A program made the translations under genes and the position numbers. Below, piece after piece: positions 1 to 5,803 of a DNA stretch of 7,813 bases. Position 1 is the stretch's first letter; the number at the start of each line of letters is the position of its first letter. The stretch comes from Chloroflexota bacterium (GTDB lineage Bacteria > Chloroflexota > Dehalococcoidia > DSTF01 > JACRBR01), in NCBI GenBank assembly GCA_025355835.1, contig JANXYW010000206.1, positions 1-7,813 on the forward strand. Direction: 5' to 3'. A model generated the notes under the pieces. That model ran no database searches, was not told the DNA's origin, and saw nothing but the letters and a program-made list of their open reading frames with translations.

Positions 1-288
1 CAGACGGACGCGGAGGCGAAGACGGTGGCGATGTTGCGGGCGATCGCGCACCCGGCACGTTTCCGCATCGTCAAGCTGCTTGCGGCGCGGCAGGCGTGCG
101 TGTGTGGCGACATCGTCGATGAGTTGCCGCTCGCGCAGTCGACGGTCTCCGAGCACCTGAAGGTGCTGAAGGATGCAGGCATCGTGCGTGGCAGCATTGA
201 CGGCCCAAACGTGTGCTACTGCCTGGAGCCGAAGGCGCTCCTGTGGCTGAAGCGGGAGTTCGGCGCACTTAGTGAGGCGTGCTGCTAG
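1..288 (+). CDS. arsR: ArsR-family As(III)-responsive transcriptional repressor (5' end cut by window)
   Basis: This is a winged helix-turn-helix metalloregulator that would bind its operator as a dimer and release it when As(III) is bound. The frame is open to base 1, so the N-terminus is missing; a GTG at 25 is in frame but is probably internal. Numbering from that GTG, residues 6-19 (AIAHPARFRIVKLL) match the usual ArsR opening. Residues 38-52 (QSTVSEHLKVLKDAG) are the DNA-recognition helix, and the wing follows. Candidate metal ligands are Cys25 and Cys27 (ACVCGD, the position of the ELCVCDLC motif of plasmid-type ArsR but without the third Cys), Cys64 and Cys66 (CYC), and a terminal Cys86-Cys87. 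The neighbouring arsM supports an arsenic rather than zinc or cadmium role. The operator is presumably upstream of the window. The family assignment is firm; which cysteines bind arsenic is inferred. Confidence 0.9.
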   Translation, partial: QTDAEAKTVAMLRAIAHPARFRIVKLLAARQACVCGDIVDELPLAQSTVSEHLKVLKDAGIVRGSIDGPNVCYCLEPKALLWLKREFGALSEACC

Positions 289-338
289 CGCGGTTTTGTT
301 TTGTGCGGCGTATCGGAAAATGACGATTTCGTCTGATC

Positions 339-356
339 CACAGAGGCCACGGAGAA
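339..356 (+). repeat. degenerate two-unit CACNGAG repeat
   Basis: CACAGAGGC at 339-347 is followed directly by CACGGAGAA at 348-356. The pair resembles, in degenerate form, the CACGAAG repeat found between purA and tmk at 5765-5790. It lies in the arsR-arsM spacer. The resemblance is seen directly; a common origin is a guess, because the units are short. Confidence 0.35.
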
Positions 357-383
357 TTGTTAGGGAGCCAAGAAGGAGTACGA

Positions 384-445
384 ATGTCCGCAGAAGCTAC
401 CGACGACTGATGACTGACGACTCACAACAGGAGGACAAGACATGA
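384..445 (+). other. two chained mini-ORFs in the arsM leader
   Basis: An 8-codon frame (MSAEATDD, 384-410) has an AAGGAG ribosome binding site at 373-378. Its TGA overlaps the ATG of an 11-codon frame (MTDDSQQEDKT, 410-445) as TGATG. The stop of the second frame overlaps the arsM start as ATGA (442-445). Such chains can couple translation of a leader to the gene below. The peptides have no recognisable family and could be chance. The rest of the 153-bp spacer (289-441) holds a small palindrome, GACGA-TT-TCGTC, at 322-333, but no convincing terminator or ArsR operator. Confidence 0.3.
429..435 (+). promoter_or_regulatory. arsM ribosome binding site
   Basis: AGGAGGA, a nearly perfect Shine-Dalgarno sequence, lies 6 nt upstream of the ATG at 442 and fixes the arsM start. 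Confidence 0.85.
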
Positions 446-1179
446 CGAGGACAGCGGACGAGATCAAGGGTGCGGTGAAGGAGTTCTACGGCGAGCGAGC
501 GACGAAGGCAGCGGCGTGTTGCGGTACCACGGACTATCGCGACAAGTTGTACCTGGTCGACGATGTCGCTGATCTGCCGGAGACCGTGACATCGTACGGC
601 TGCGGCAATCCGACGGCGATCGCCGGGCTGCGCGAGGGCGAGACGGTGCTGGATCTGGGTTCGGGTCCAGGGCTGGACTGCTTTCTCTCGGCAAAGGCCG
701 TCGGCGCGACGGGCCGCGTCATCGGCCTGGACATGACGCAGGAGATGCTCGATCTTGCGAACGCGAATCGCGACAAGCTGGGCTTGACCAACGTCGAGTT
801 CCGCAAAGGCGAGATGGAGTCGATGCCGATCGACGAGTCGACGGTCGACGTGATCATCTCAAACTGCGTGATCAATCTCTCGCCGGACAAGGATGCCGTG
901 TTCCGCGAGTCGCACCGCGTGCTGAAGCCGGGCGGCCGCTTCCACGTGTCGGACGTCGTGCTCTCGCGCGAGCTGTCGGACACCGAGAAGGACGACCTGG
1001 CGCTGTGGGCCGGCTGCGCATCGGGCGCGTTGCTGGAGAGCGACTACATCGCGCGTTTGCAGGCGGCGGGTTTCGGCGAAGTGCGCGTCGATAGCCGCGG
1101 CAAGATCGGCGAGAAGCCGTGGTACAGCGCGACACTCTCGGCGTTCAACGGTGACGCACCGAAGGCGAGTTGCTGCTAG
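442..1179 (+). CDS. arsM: arsenite S-adenosylmethionine methyltransferase ArsM
   Basis: A cytosolic class I methyltransferase of 245 residues that transfers methyl groups from S-adenosylmethionine to thiol-bound As(III), giving mono-, di- and trimethylated arsenic. The SAM-binding motif VLDLGSGPG is at residues 69-77, with the acidic GLD at 95-97 at the end of the next strand. The family's arsenic-binding cysteines are recognisable: Cys54 in YGCGNP, Cys142 in SNCVINLSPDK and Cys192 in WAGCASGAL. Additional cysteines are a Cys26-Cys27 pair near the N-terminus, Cys80, and a terminal Cys244-Cys245. The length fits the short bacterial form. The start is set by the strong ribosome binding site. 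The gene follows arsR by 153 bp and its stop codon lies against the ribosome binding site of the next gene, so arsM and the moaD-like gene are almost certainly one transcript. Regulation by ArsR is likely but the operator is not seen. Confidence 0.93.
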   Translation: MTRTADEIKGAVKEFYGERATKAAACCGTTDYRDKLYLVDDVADLPETVTSYGCGNPTAIAGLREGETVLDLGSGPGLDCFLSAKAVGATGRVIGLDMTQEMLDLANANRDKLGLTNVEFRKGEMESMPIDESTVDVIISNCVINLSPDKDAVFRESHRVLKPGGRFHVSDVVLSRELSDTEKDDLALWAGCASGALLESDYIARLQAAGFGEVRVDSRGKIGEKPWYSATLSAFNGDAPKASCC

Positions 1180-1187
1180 GAGCCGAG

Positions 1188-1433
1188 ATGACGGTACAAC
1201 TTCGGTTCTTCGCTGGCCTGGTGCCGATGATCGGCGAGAAGAGCATCGAGATGACGCTGCCCGCCGGCGCGACCGTCGCCACATTGCAGGCACAGCTCGC
1301 AGAACGCTACCCGGTTCTCGAAGGGTTCATGAGCACGTATGTCTGCGCCGTTGATGAGGAGATGCGTGACGCTGGCTACGTTCTGCACGATGGCGACCTG
1401 GTCGACTTCATCCCGCCGATCTCGGGAGGGTAG
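1188..1433 (+). CDS. moaD: MoaD-like molybdopterin synthase small subunit (ubiquitin-like sulfur carrier)
   Basis: An 81-residue beta-grasp sulfur carrier. In the family the C-terminal glycine is adenylated by MoeB, converted to a thiocarboxylate, and donates sulfur through MoaE to make molybdopterin. The sequence opens with strand VQLRFFAGL (residues 3-11) and ends with DGDLVDFIPPISGG, whose terminal Gly-Gly (80-81) is the diagnostic feature. The chosen ATG at 1188 has AGGAG (1178-1182) 5 nt upstream; that site includes the last two bases of the arsM stop codon. An in-frame TTG at 1170 inside arsM would add six residues but lacks such a site. The tight link to arsM implies co-expression. No moaE or molybdoenzyme gene is in the window. 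A general sulfur carrier (ThiS- or CysO-like) cannot be excluded, although the FFAGL...IPPISGG pattern is most MoaD-like. Confidence 0.83.
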   Translation: MTVQLRFFAGLVPMIGEKSIEMTLPAGATVATLQAQLAERYPVLEGFMSTYVCAVDEEMRDAGYVLHDGDLVDFIPPISGG

Positions 1434-1461
1434 CGGGAACAAGGATTTCGCGGATTGTTGG

Positions 1462-1482
1462 GGCGGCTCGAACTGAGCCGCC
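1462..1482. terminator. hairpin between convergent genes, probable bidirectional terminator
   Basis: GGCGGCTC (1462-1469) and GAGCCGCC (1475-1482) form a perfect 8-bp GC-rich stem with loop GAACT. It lies between the ends of moaD (+) and the acetyltransferase gene (-), where a terminator is expected. Only a weak T-rich run (TCTT) follows on the + strand and none on the - strand, so strong intrinsic termination is uncertain. Confidence 0.55.
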
Positions 1483-1499
1483 TCTTCGACGAGTTGCTC

Positions 1500-2009
1500 C
1501 TACAGATCGAGCCGCATGATCAGTGACGTGCCGCGGGCGTCGTCGTCGGTATAGATGTAGGTGAAGCCCGCCCGTTCGTAGAGTCGCAAGGCGGGCGCGT
1601 TCTTCGGATCGACGGAGAGCATGAGACGGCGGTAGCCGTCGTCTTTCGCGCGGCGGGCGAGCGCTTCCAGCAGATCGCGGCCGATGCCACGGCCGCGATG
1701 CTCGGGTGCGACGGCGATCGCCAGTTCGGGCACGTTCGCGTGCGCGAGGATGCCGTCGCCGCGATCGTGCGCAGCGAAGATCCGGTACCAGCAGGCGCCG
1801 ACCGGCTTTCGCTCTTCGTTTTCCGCGATGACACCGGCGTCGCCTGACCGGCTGTAGCCATCCAAGTACTTCCTGAGTTCCTGCGGTGGCTGGGGATCGC
1901 TGCGCCATGCGGCGCGCGCCTCGTCGGTCGTGAATGCGGATTCGAACAACATGTCCCAGAGGAACGGCAGATCGGCGGCGGTTGCATCGCGGATGGTGAC
2001 GCCGCTCAC
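1500..2009 (-). CDS. GNAT-family N-acetyltransferase
   Basis: A 169-residue Gcn5-related acetyltransferase that would move an acetyl group from acetyl-CoA to an amine; the substrate cannot be read from the sequence. It opens with the common TIRDATAADLPFLW (residues 5-18). Motif A, with the acetyl-CoA pyrophosphate-binding loop HRGRGIG, is at 104-110 after strand ELAIAVAP. Motif B follows as NAPALRLYERAGF near the C-terminus. The start is taken as the GTG at 2009, which overlaps the TGA of the upstream hydrolase gene as GTGA, a typical coupled junction. An ATG at 2084 lies in frame but inside the hydrolase and would add an unrelated, arginine-rich stretch. There is no good ribosome binding site, which fits coupling to the hydrolase gene. 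The context gives no clear substrate. Confidence 0.9.
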   Translation of the reverse strand: MSGVTIRDATAADLPFLWDMLFESAFTTDEARAAWRSDPQPPQELRKYLDGYSRSGDAGVIAENEERKPVGACWYRIFAAHDRGDGILAHANVPELAIAVAPEHRGRGIGRDLLEALARRAKDDGYRRLMLSVDPKNAPALRLYERAGFTYIYTDDDARGTSLIMRLDL

Positions 2010-3520
2010 TTGGCCGCGCAGGTGGCGCCGAACGGCGGGATCTCGAGCCGGATGAGGTACGCATCGACGATCTTGTCGATGCACGAGTTGATGCCGCCGT
2101 ATGCCGTGTGTCCTTCGCCGTCGTACGTGAGGAGCCGCCCCGAACGGAGCTGCTCGGCCATTGCCTGCGCTTCACGGTACGGCGTAGCGGGATCGCCTGT
2201 TGTGCCGACGATGAGGATTGGCGGCGCGTCGCGCGCGAGAATCGCCGCAGGCGTGCGGTCCGGCGCGACGGGCCAGAAATCGCACGGCGAGCTCGACGGC
2301 GGTTCGGTCGGGCCGGGCGTCGGCGTCGCTCGTGTGGAATTTGCGGTCGGTGTTCCGGGCGTACGCGTGGTGTGCTGTGGCGCGTCGACGCAGTTGGTGG
2401 CGATGTTCGCCTCAAACTCGTTGCTGTACGAGCCGTCGCTGCTGCGTTCGTAGTAGTGATCCTCGAGCGCCAACAGCCCGCTCCCGTCGCCATCCTTCTG
2501 CGCCTGCGCGAGCGCCTTCGCCAACCGCGGCCATCCCTCGCTCTCGCTGTACAGCGCGGCCGAGACGGCCGTCCACGCAGCGTCGATATCGATCTTGCGA
2601 TCGTCGTGCGCGGCGGTCGCGGGCAGCGGCTCTTTCTCGATGCGGTCGAAGAGATCGTCGAACGCCTTACCGGGATGTCCGTTGTTGTTGAATGGACAGC
2701 CGTCGTTTTCGGCGCAATCGTTGAGGAACGCGTCGAGCGCCTGATCGAAACCGTCGTCCTGGCGGTCGCCCTGTTTTTCGGGGCTGAGCGACGGATCGAT
2801 CGCGCCGTCGAGCACGAGAGCGCGCACCGTCTTTGGAAACAGATCCGCGTACGTCGCGCCGAGCAGCGTGCCGTATGAGAACCCGACGTACGTTAGCTGA
2901 TCATCGCCCAGCGCGATGCGGATCTGCTCCATGTCGCGTGCGACGTGCGGCGCGGAGAGGTAGCCCAAGATTTCGCCGCTACGTTCGCCGCAGCTCTTCG
3001 CGAACGCGGCATCGGCGAGGCGATCGAGATTCTGTTGAACGCTGGCGACCGCCGTGCCGTGGCTGCCCGAGATGTAGGCGCCGGGGTCGTCGACGCAGCG
3101 CACGGCGGGCGTACTGGCGCCGACGCCGCGCGGGTCGAAGCCGACGATGTCGAAGCGATCGCGTATCTGCTGCGAGAACGTGTCGCCGGCCGCGCCACGT
3201 ACAAAGTCCACCCCTGATGCGCCGGGCCCGCCAGGGTTCACGAGCAGCGAGCCAATGCGCTTCGCGGGCGCGGCGGCGGGTAGGCGGATGAGCGCGATCG
3301 CGATCTTCGCTCCATCGATCTTCGTGGAGTCGAGCGGCACGGGAAGCGAAGCGCACTCAAAGCCGTCGCTACAATCGTGCCAGAGGACCGTCGCGCTGTG
3401 TGGCGTGGCTGCCGGCTTCGGTGTTGGTGTCGATGAGCTGCGCTGGCACGCGCTCGTGAGGGCGAACAAGACGATCGCTACGGCTATCCACACGGCTGCC
3501 CAGAAGCGGCGTATTGGCAT
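2006..3520 (-). CDS. secreted TAP-like alpha/beta hydrolase (peptidase S33-type), probable lipoprotein
   Basis: A 504-residue exported hydrolase like the tripeptidyl aminopeptidases and mycobacterial Hip1-type enzymes, which cleave peptides or small esters outside the cytoplasm. Residues 1-24 are a signal peptide (MPIRR, then a hydrophobic stretch) ending LTSAC, so Cys25 is a possible lipidation site although the lipobox is not canonical. A Thr/Pro-rich linker follows (27-42). The oxyanion-hole motif NPGGPG is at 95-100, DPRGVG at 129-134, the nucleophile Ser215 in GFSYGT, the acid Asp443 in GTTGDPATPY, and His471 in GEGHTAYG. The family's late Cys...CxxWP region is present (NCVD at 376, PCDFWP at 412), but a Thr/Pro/Ser-rich stretch (382-411) stands between the two halves. 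No clear ribosome binding site precedes the ATG. A TACACT -10-like box ends 9 nt upstream, so a very short leader is possible. Peptide specificity is inferred from family only. Confidence 0.88.
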   Translation of the reverse strand: MPIRRFWAAVWIAVAIVLFALTSACQRSSSTPTPKPAATPHSATVLWHDCSDGFECASLPVPLDSTKIDGAKIAIALIRLPAAAPAKRIGSLLVNPGGPGASGVDFVRGAAGDTFSQQIRDRFDIVGFDPRGVGASTPAVRCVDDPGAYISGSHGTAVASVQQNLDRLADAAFAKSCGERSGEILGYLSAPHVARDMEQIRIALGDDQLTYVGFSYGTLLGATYADLFPKTVRALVLDGAIDPSLSPEKQGDRQDDGFDQALDAFLNDCAENDGCPFNNNGHPGKAFDDLFDRIEKEPLPATAAHDDRKIDIDAAWTAVSAALYSESEGWPRLAKALAQAQKDGDGSGLLALEDHYYERSSDGSYSNEFEANIATNCVDAPQHTTRTPGTPTANSTRATPTPGPTEPPSSSPCDFWPVAPDRTPAAILARDAPPILIVGTTGDPATPYREAQAMAEQLRSGRLLTYDGEGHTAYGGINSCIDKIVDAYLIRLEIPPFGATCAAK

Positions 3521-3529
3521 CAGGACGCG

Positions 3530-3535
3530 AGTGTA
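3530..3535 (-). promoter_or_regulatory. possible -10 box for the TAP-like hydrolase gene
   Basis: On the - strand, GCTACACT ends 9 nt before the ATG at 3520. It resembles the GCTATACT boxes before the genes at 4305 and 5662. There is no recognisable -35 box and no Shine-Dalgarno sequence. If real, the transcript would be almost leaderless. Confidence 0.35.
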
Positions 3536-3579
3536 GCACGAGGTGTGGAGCGGAGGTGTTCGGCGAAGAAGGCGTGACC

Positions 3580-4023
3580 TTAGCCGGGCAATTCGATCAC
3601 CTCGTCGGCCGTGATGACTTCGCAGCGCAATTCAGAGGAAGTCGGGTGATAGTCGATGCGCCAGCGGTTGATGATGTCGCGGCCGAGCAGCGATGGAAGG
3701 TGCATAGTTTCGGTTGACGGCGGTGCGATTAGGAGCATGACCCGATAGGCGTAGCGCGCATGGGCGTCTTCGTCTTCGAAGTAGACCTCCGCCGGTTCGA
3801 CGAACATCTCGCTCGTGCCACCAGCAGTGGTCACTTCGAGCGGATCTTCCAGCAAGGTGTAGTCGACGCCGACGGCGAATGTCTCGGTTGGCATGAGCGT
3901 GGTGTAGGTCGTACCGGTGTCGATGCAGAAGCGAATTTGCCGACGAAGGTCAAAGCGTGGAATCCACAGGTTGCAACGGATGATTGGACTGCCGTCTCTT
4001 CGAGCGAATTCACCATTCAGCAC
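3580..4023 (-). CDS. retropepsin-like aspartic protease-fold protein
   Basis: A 147-residue protein with the hallmarks of single-domain retroviral-type aspartic proteases, which work as homodimers with one catalytic Asp per chain. Residues 12-34 form the expected strands (GSPIIRCNLW ... RQIRFCI). They lead into the active-site motif Asp35-Thr36-Gly37-Thr38. The second family signature, a hydrophobic-hydrophobic-Gly turn, is LLGRDIINRW at 112-121, followed by a final IDYHPTSSEL strand. There is no signal peptide or membrane segment, so it is probably cytosolic. The start is the GTG at 4023. The preceding in-frame TGA at 4029-4027 is the stop of the upstream gene, so no longer start exists, and the ribosome binding site is poor. 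Translation probably depends on the upstream gene. The substrate is unknown, and a non-proteolytic role is possible. Confidence 0.75.
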   Translation of the reverse strand: MLNGEFARRDGSPIIRCNLWIPRFDLRRQIRFCIDTGTTYTTLMPTETFAVGVDYTLLEDPLEVTTAGGTSEMFVEPAEVYFEDEDAHARYAYRVMLLIAPPSTETMHLPSLLGRDIINRWRIDYHPTSSELRCEVITADEVIELPG

Positions 4024-4026
4024 GAA

Positions 4027-4305
4027 TCACAATACTTTGGGCAAGGGATTCGTCTCGAGACACTCGATGAGAGAGCAGTCGCGCGGCACTCGCAATGCGT
4101 CGAGCTGAGCGAGCAAGTCGTGCAAGTCGTCGCTGTCCGCGCGAATTTCTCCATCGTGGATGCCGATCCATCTATCCGGAAATTGGGCGAGTAGCTCTTC
4201 GTAGTGCGCGTCGAAAAAGTCACACGACTTGTTGAATGAGTCGTGCCGCCTCAGGAACTCGGCGGGGTCGCCGATCTCGGGGTTTGCGTGCTGCTGCGTG
4301 GTCAT
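4027..4305 (-). CDS. small DUF5678-like protein
   Basis: A 92-residue acidic protein. The central segment at about residues 31-67 (FDAHYEELLAQFPDRWIGI, then HDGEIRADSDDLHDLLAQL) resembles the DUF5678 pattern: a helix, then 'YPGKWVAI...GEVVA', then a helix. The match is from memory of the family and is imperfect (FPDRW for YPGKW). No enzyme motif, signal peptide or membrane segment is seen. It sits 3 nt upstream of the retropepsin-like gene and in the same reading frame, separated by one TGA and one TTC codon. Proteins of this kind often lie beside retropepsin-like genes, which suggests a functional pair, perhaps substrate or partner of the protease; that is inference. The ATG at 4305 lies 6 nt after a TATACT box, suggesting a leaderless transcript. 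Confidence 0.7.
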   Translation of the reverse strand: MTTQQHANPEIGDPAEFLRRHDSFNKSCDFFDAHYEELLAQFPDRWIGIHDGEIRADSDDLHDLLAQLDALRVPRDCSLIECLETNPLPKVL

Positions 4306-4311
4306 GCGGGC

Positions 4312-4317
4312 AGTATA
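4312..4317 (-). promoter_or_regulatory. -10 box just before the DUF5678-like gene (leaderless promoter candidate)
   Basis: TATACT (4317 to 4312 on the - strand) ends 6 nt before the ATG at 4305. Transcription would then begin at or within a base or two of the start codon. There is no Shine-Dalgarno sequence, consistent with a leaderless message. No good -35 hexamer is visible 16-18 nt upstream. The box lies in the 40-bp gap after purA, so the downstream genes may be transcribed separately from purA. Confidence 0.5.
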
Positions 4318-4345
4318 GCGAAGGCCAGGACCGCGGCGGAGCCAC

Positions 4346-5662
4346 CTACGTGCGCGGCTTCACCTTCAGCACGTCGTGGACGATGATCGCCTGGTCGCGC
4401 TCCGGACCGACGGAGACGATGTCGATCGGAATAACAAGCAGCTTCTCGATGCGGCGGATGTAGGCGCGCGCGTTCGGTGGTAGATCATCCCACGTGCGGC
4501 AGCCGCTCGTCGGTGCGCGCCAGCCTTCGATCTCTTCGTACACCGGCTTCACCGTGCGTAGCGTCGCGGAGCTGGCGGGCATCGATTTGAGGATGCGGCC
4601 GTCCTCGGTCTCGTACGCCGTGCAGATCTGGATCGACGGGAAGTTGTCGAGCACATCGAGGCGCGTAAGCACGCCGCTGGTGACGCCGTTGACCATCGCG
4701 CTATAGCGCGACGCGACGGCGTCGAACCAGCCGGTGCGCCGCTTGCGTCCGGTCGTCGTGCCGATTTCCGGCCGCGGTCCTTCGACCTGCAGGATGCGGC
4801 CGGTTTCGTCGAGCAGCTCGCTGGGCATGGGGCCGTTGCCGACGCGCGTCATATACGCCTTGTAGATGCCGACGACCTGCTGGATCACCGTCGGTCCGAT
4901 GCCGATGCCGATGCCCGCGCCGCCGGCGGACGACGACGGCACCGACGACGTCACGTACTCGTACGTGCCGGCATCCAGGTCGAGCAAGCAGCCCTGCGCG
5001 CCTTCCAGCAACACCGTCTCGTCGCGGTCGAGCGCATCGTGCACGATAAGCGCGGTGTCGCGCACGAACGGCGCGAGCCGGGCGCCGAGCGCCGAGTATG
5101 ACGCGAACACATCATCGAACGCCAACGGCGCGAGCCCGTAGAGCTGCTGCAGCACCTTGTTCTTGTATGGCAGCACGAACTCGAGCCGGGCCCGGAACGC
5201 TTCGGGATCGATAAGGTCACCGACGCGGATGCCGAGGCGCGCGACCTTATCCGTGAAGCACGGGCCGATGCCGCGGCCGGTCGTGCCGATAGCGGCAGCG
5301 CCGCGTAGCGCTTCGTCGGCGACATCAATCAGCGGGTGCCACGGCATGACGACGTGGCAGCGATCGCTGATGAAGAGGTTCGCGACGCTCACGCCGCGCG
5401 TCGAGAGCGTATCGATCTCGTTCAGCAGCACCGCAGGATCGACAGCGACCCCGTTGCCAATGATGCAGGTCTTGTCGGAGTAGAAGATGCCGGCCGGAAC
5501 GACGTTCAGCTTGAACTCGCCCATGTCGTTGATGACCGTGTGGCCGGCGTTGTTGCCCGCCGAATAGCGGGCGACGACGCTCGCGCCCTGCGCTACGAGA
5601 TCGACGATGCGGCCCTTGCCCTCGTCGCCCCACTGACCGCCGATGATGACTACTGCTGGCAT
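4346..5662 (-). CDS. purA: adenylosuccinate synthetase
   Basis: This enzyme condenses IMP with aspartate, using GTP, to give adenylosuccinate, the first committed step from IMP to AMP. The 438-residue product has the usual length. The GTP/IMP loop GGQWGDEGKG (8-17) carries catalytic Asp13 and Lys16, and GNNAGHTV (36-43) carries catalytic His41. Further signatures are TTGRGIGPCFTDK, the switch-region TTTGRKRRTGWFD and the late GPERDQAIIV. The usual TSSNTTAGG segment reads TSSVPSSSAGG here, a modest departure in an IMP-site loop. The ATG at 5662 gives the standard N-terminus MPAVVIIGG. The frame remains open upstream to 5839, but the 59 extra residues are unlike any PurA and cross the promoter and repeats. 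The gene is divergent from tmk and followed after 40 bp by the DUF5678-like gene. Confidence 0.98.
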   Translation of the reverse strand: MPAVVIIGGQWGDEGKGRIVDLVAQGASVVARYSAGNNAGHTVINDMGEFKLNVVPAGIFYSDKTCIIGNGVAVDPAVLLNEIDTLSTRGVSVANLFISDRCHVVMPWHPLIDVADEALRGAAAIGTTGRGIGPCFTDKVARLGIRVGDLIDPEAFRARLEFVLPYKNKVLQQLYGLAPLAFDDVFASYSALGARLAPFVRDTALIVHDALDRDETVLLEGAQGCLLDLDAGTYEYVTSSVPSSSAGGAGIGIGIGPTVIQQVVGIYKAYMTRVGNGPMPSELLDETGRILQVEGPRPEIGTTTGRKRRTGWFDAVASRYSAMVNGVTSGVLTRLDVLDNFPSIQICTAYETEDGRILKSMPASSATLRTVKPVYEEIEGWRAPTSGCRTWDDLPPNARAYIRRIEKLLVIPIDIVSVGPERDQAIIVHDVLKVKPRT

Positions 5663-5705
5663 AACTAACGGCCGAGTCCGCACAAGGCGGCTGGCCGCTC
5701 CTTCC
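5663..5705 (-). promoter_or_regulatory. purA leader: strong Shine-Dalgarno separated from the ATG by a hairpin
   Basis: On the - strand, GGAAGGAG (5705-5698) is the only good ribosome binding sequence near purA, but it lies 35 nt from the ATG. The intervening bases 5697-5669 can fold: CGGCC pairs with GGCCG, then an AG/ACTC internal loop, then CCGC pairs with GCGG around loop CTTGT. With this hairpin formed, the remaining spacer is TTAGTT, 6 nt, which is ideal. The pairing is seen directly; a role in initiation is inferred. Confidence 0.45.
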
Positions 5706-5742
5706 GAAGCTGTACTCGCGCCGGATCGGCGCAAACCGGCGA

Positions 5743-5748
5743 AGTATA
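5743..5748 (-). promoter_or_regulatory. probable purA -10 box
   Basis: TATACT within GCTATACT on the - strand, identical to the box before the gene starting at 4305. Transcription would start near 5736, giving a leader of about 75 nt that contains the Shine-Dalgarno sequence and hairpin. No convincing -35 box is present. Confidence 0.5.
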
Positions 5749-5764
5749 GCAGACGCCCGGGAAC

Positions 5765-5790
5765 CACGAAGGACACGAAGGGGCACGAAG
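5765..5790. repeat. three-unit CACGAAG tandem repeat
   Basis: CACGAAG occurs at 5765-5771, 5774-5780 and 5784-5790, with spacings of 9 and 10 bp. Units of this kind occur in intergenic DNA of many environmental bacteria, as I recall. The function is unknown. It lies just upstream of the purA -10 box, in the region where activators or a -35 box would sit. Confidence 0.7.
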
Positions 5791-5803
5791 AGGTTGGGGA
5801 CCT

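Noticed and set aside
322..333. GACGA-TT-TCGTC palindrome as an ArsR operator or terminator
   Set aside because: The arms are only 5 bp with a 2-nt centre, there is no T-run, and it does not resemble known AT-rich ArsR operators.
1408..2493. 361-codon open frame on the - strand across the acetyltransferase and hydrolase genes
   Set aside because: It is Arg/Ser/Ala-rich with no motif, and it overlaps two recognisable genes in other frames.
2108..2878. 256-codon open frame on the + strand antisense to the hydrolase gene
   Set aside because: The composition is that of an antisense shadow, and the opposite strand carries a complete Ser-Asp-His hydrolase.
3997..4029. UGA between the DUF5678-like and retropepsin-like frames as a selenocysteine codon
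   Set aside because: No convincing SECIS-like hairpin was seen directly downstream, and the position is between domains rather than at a redox site.
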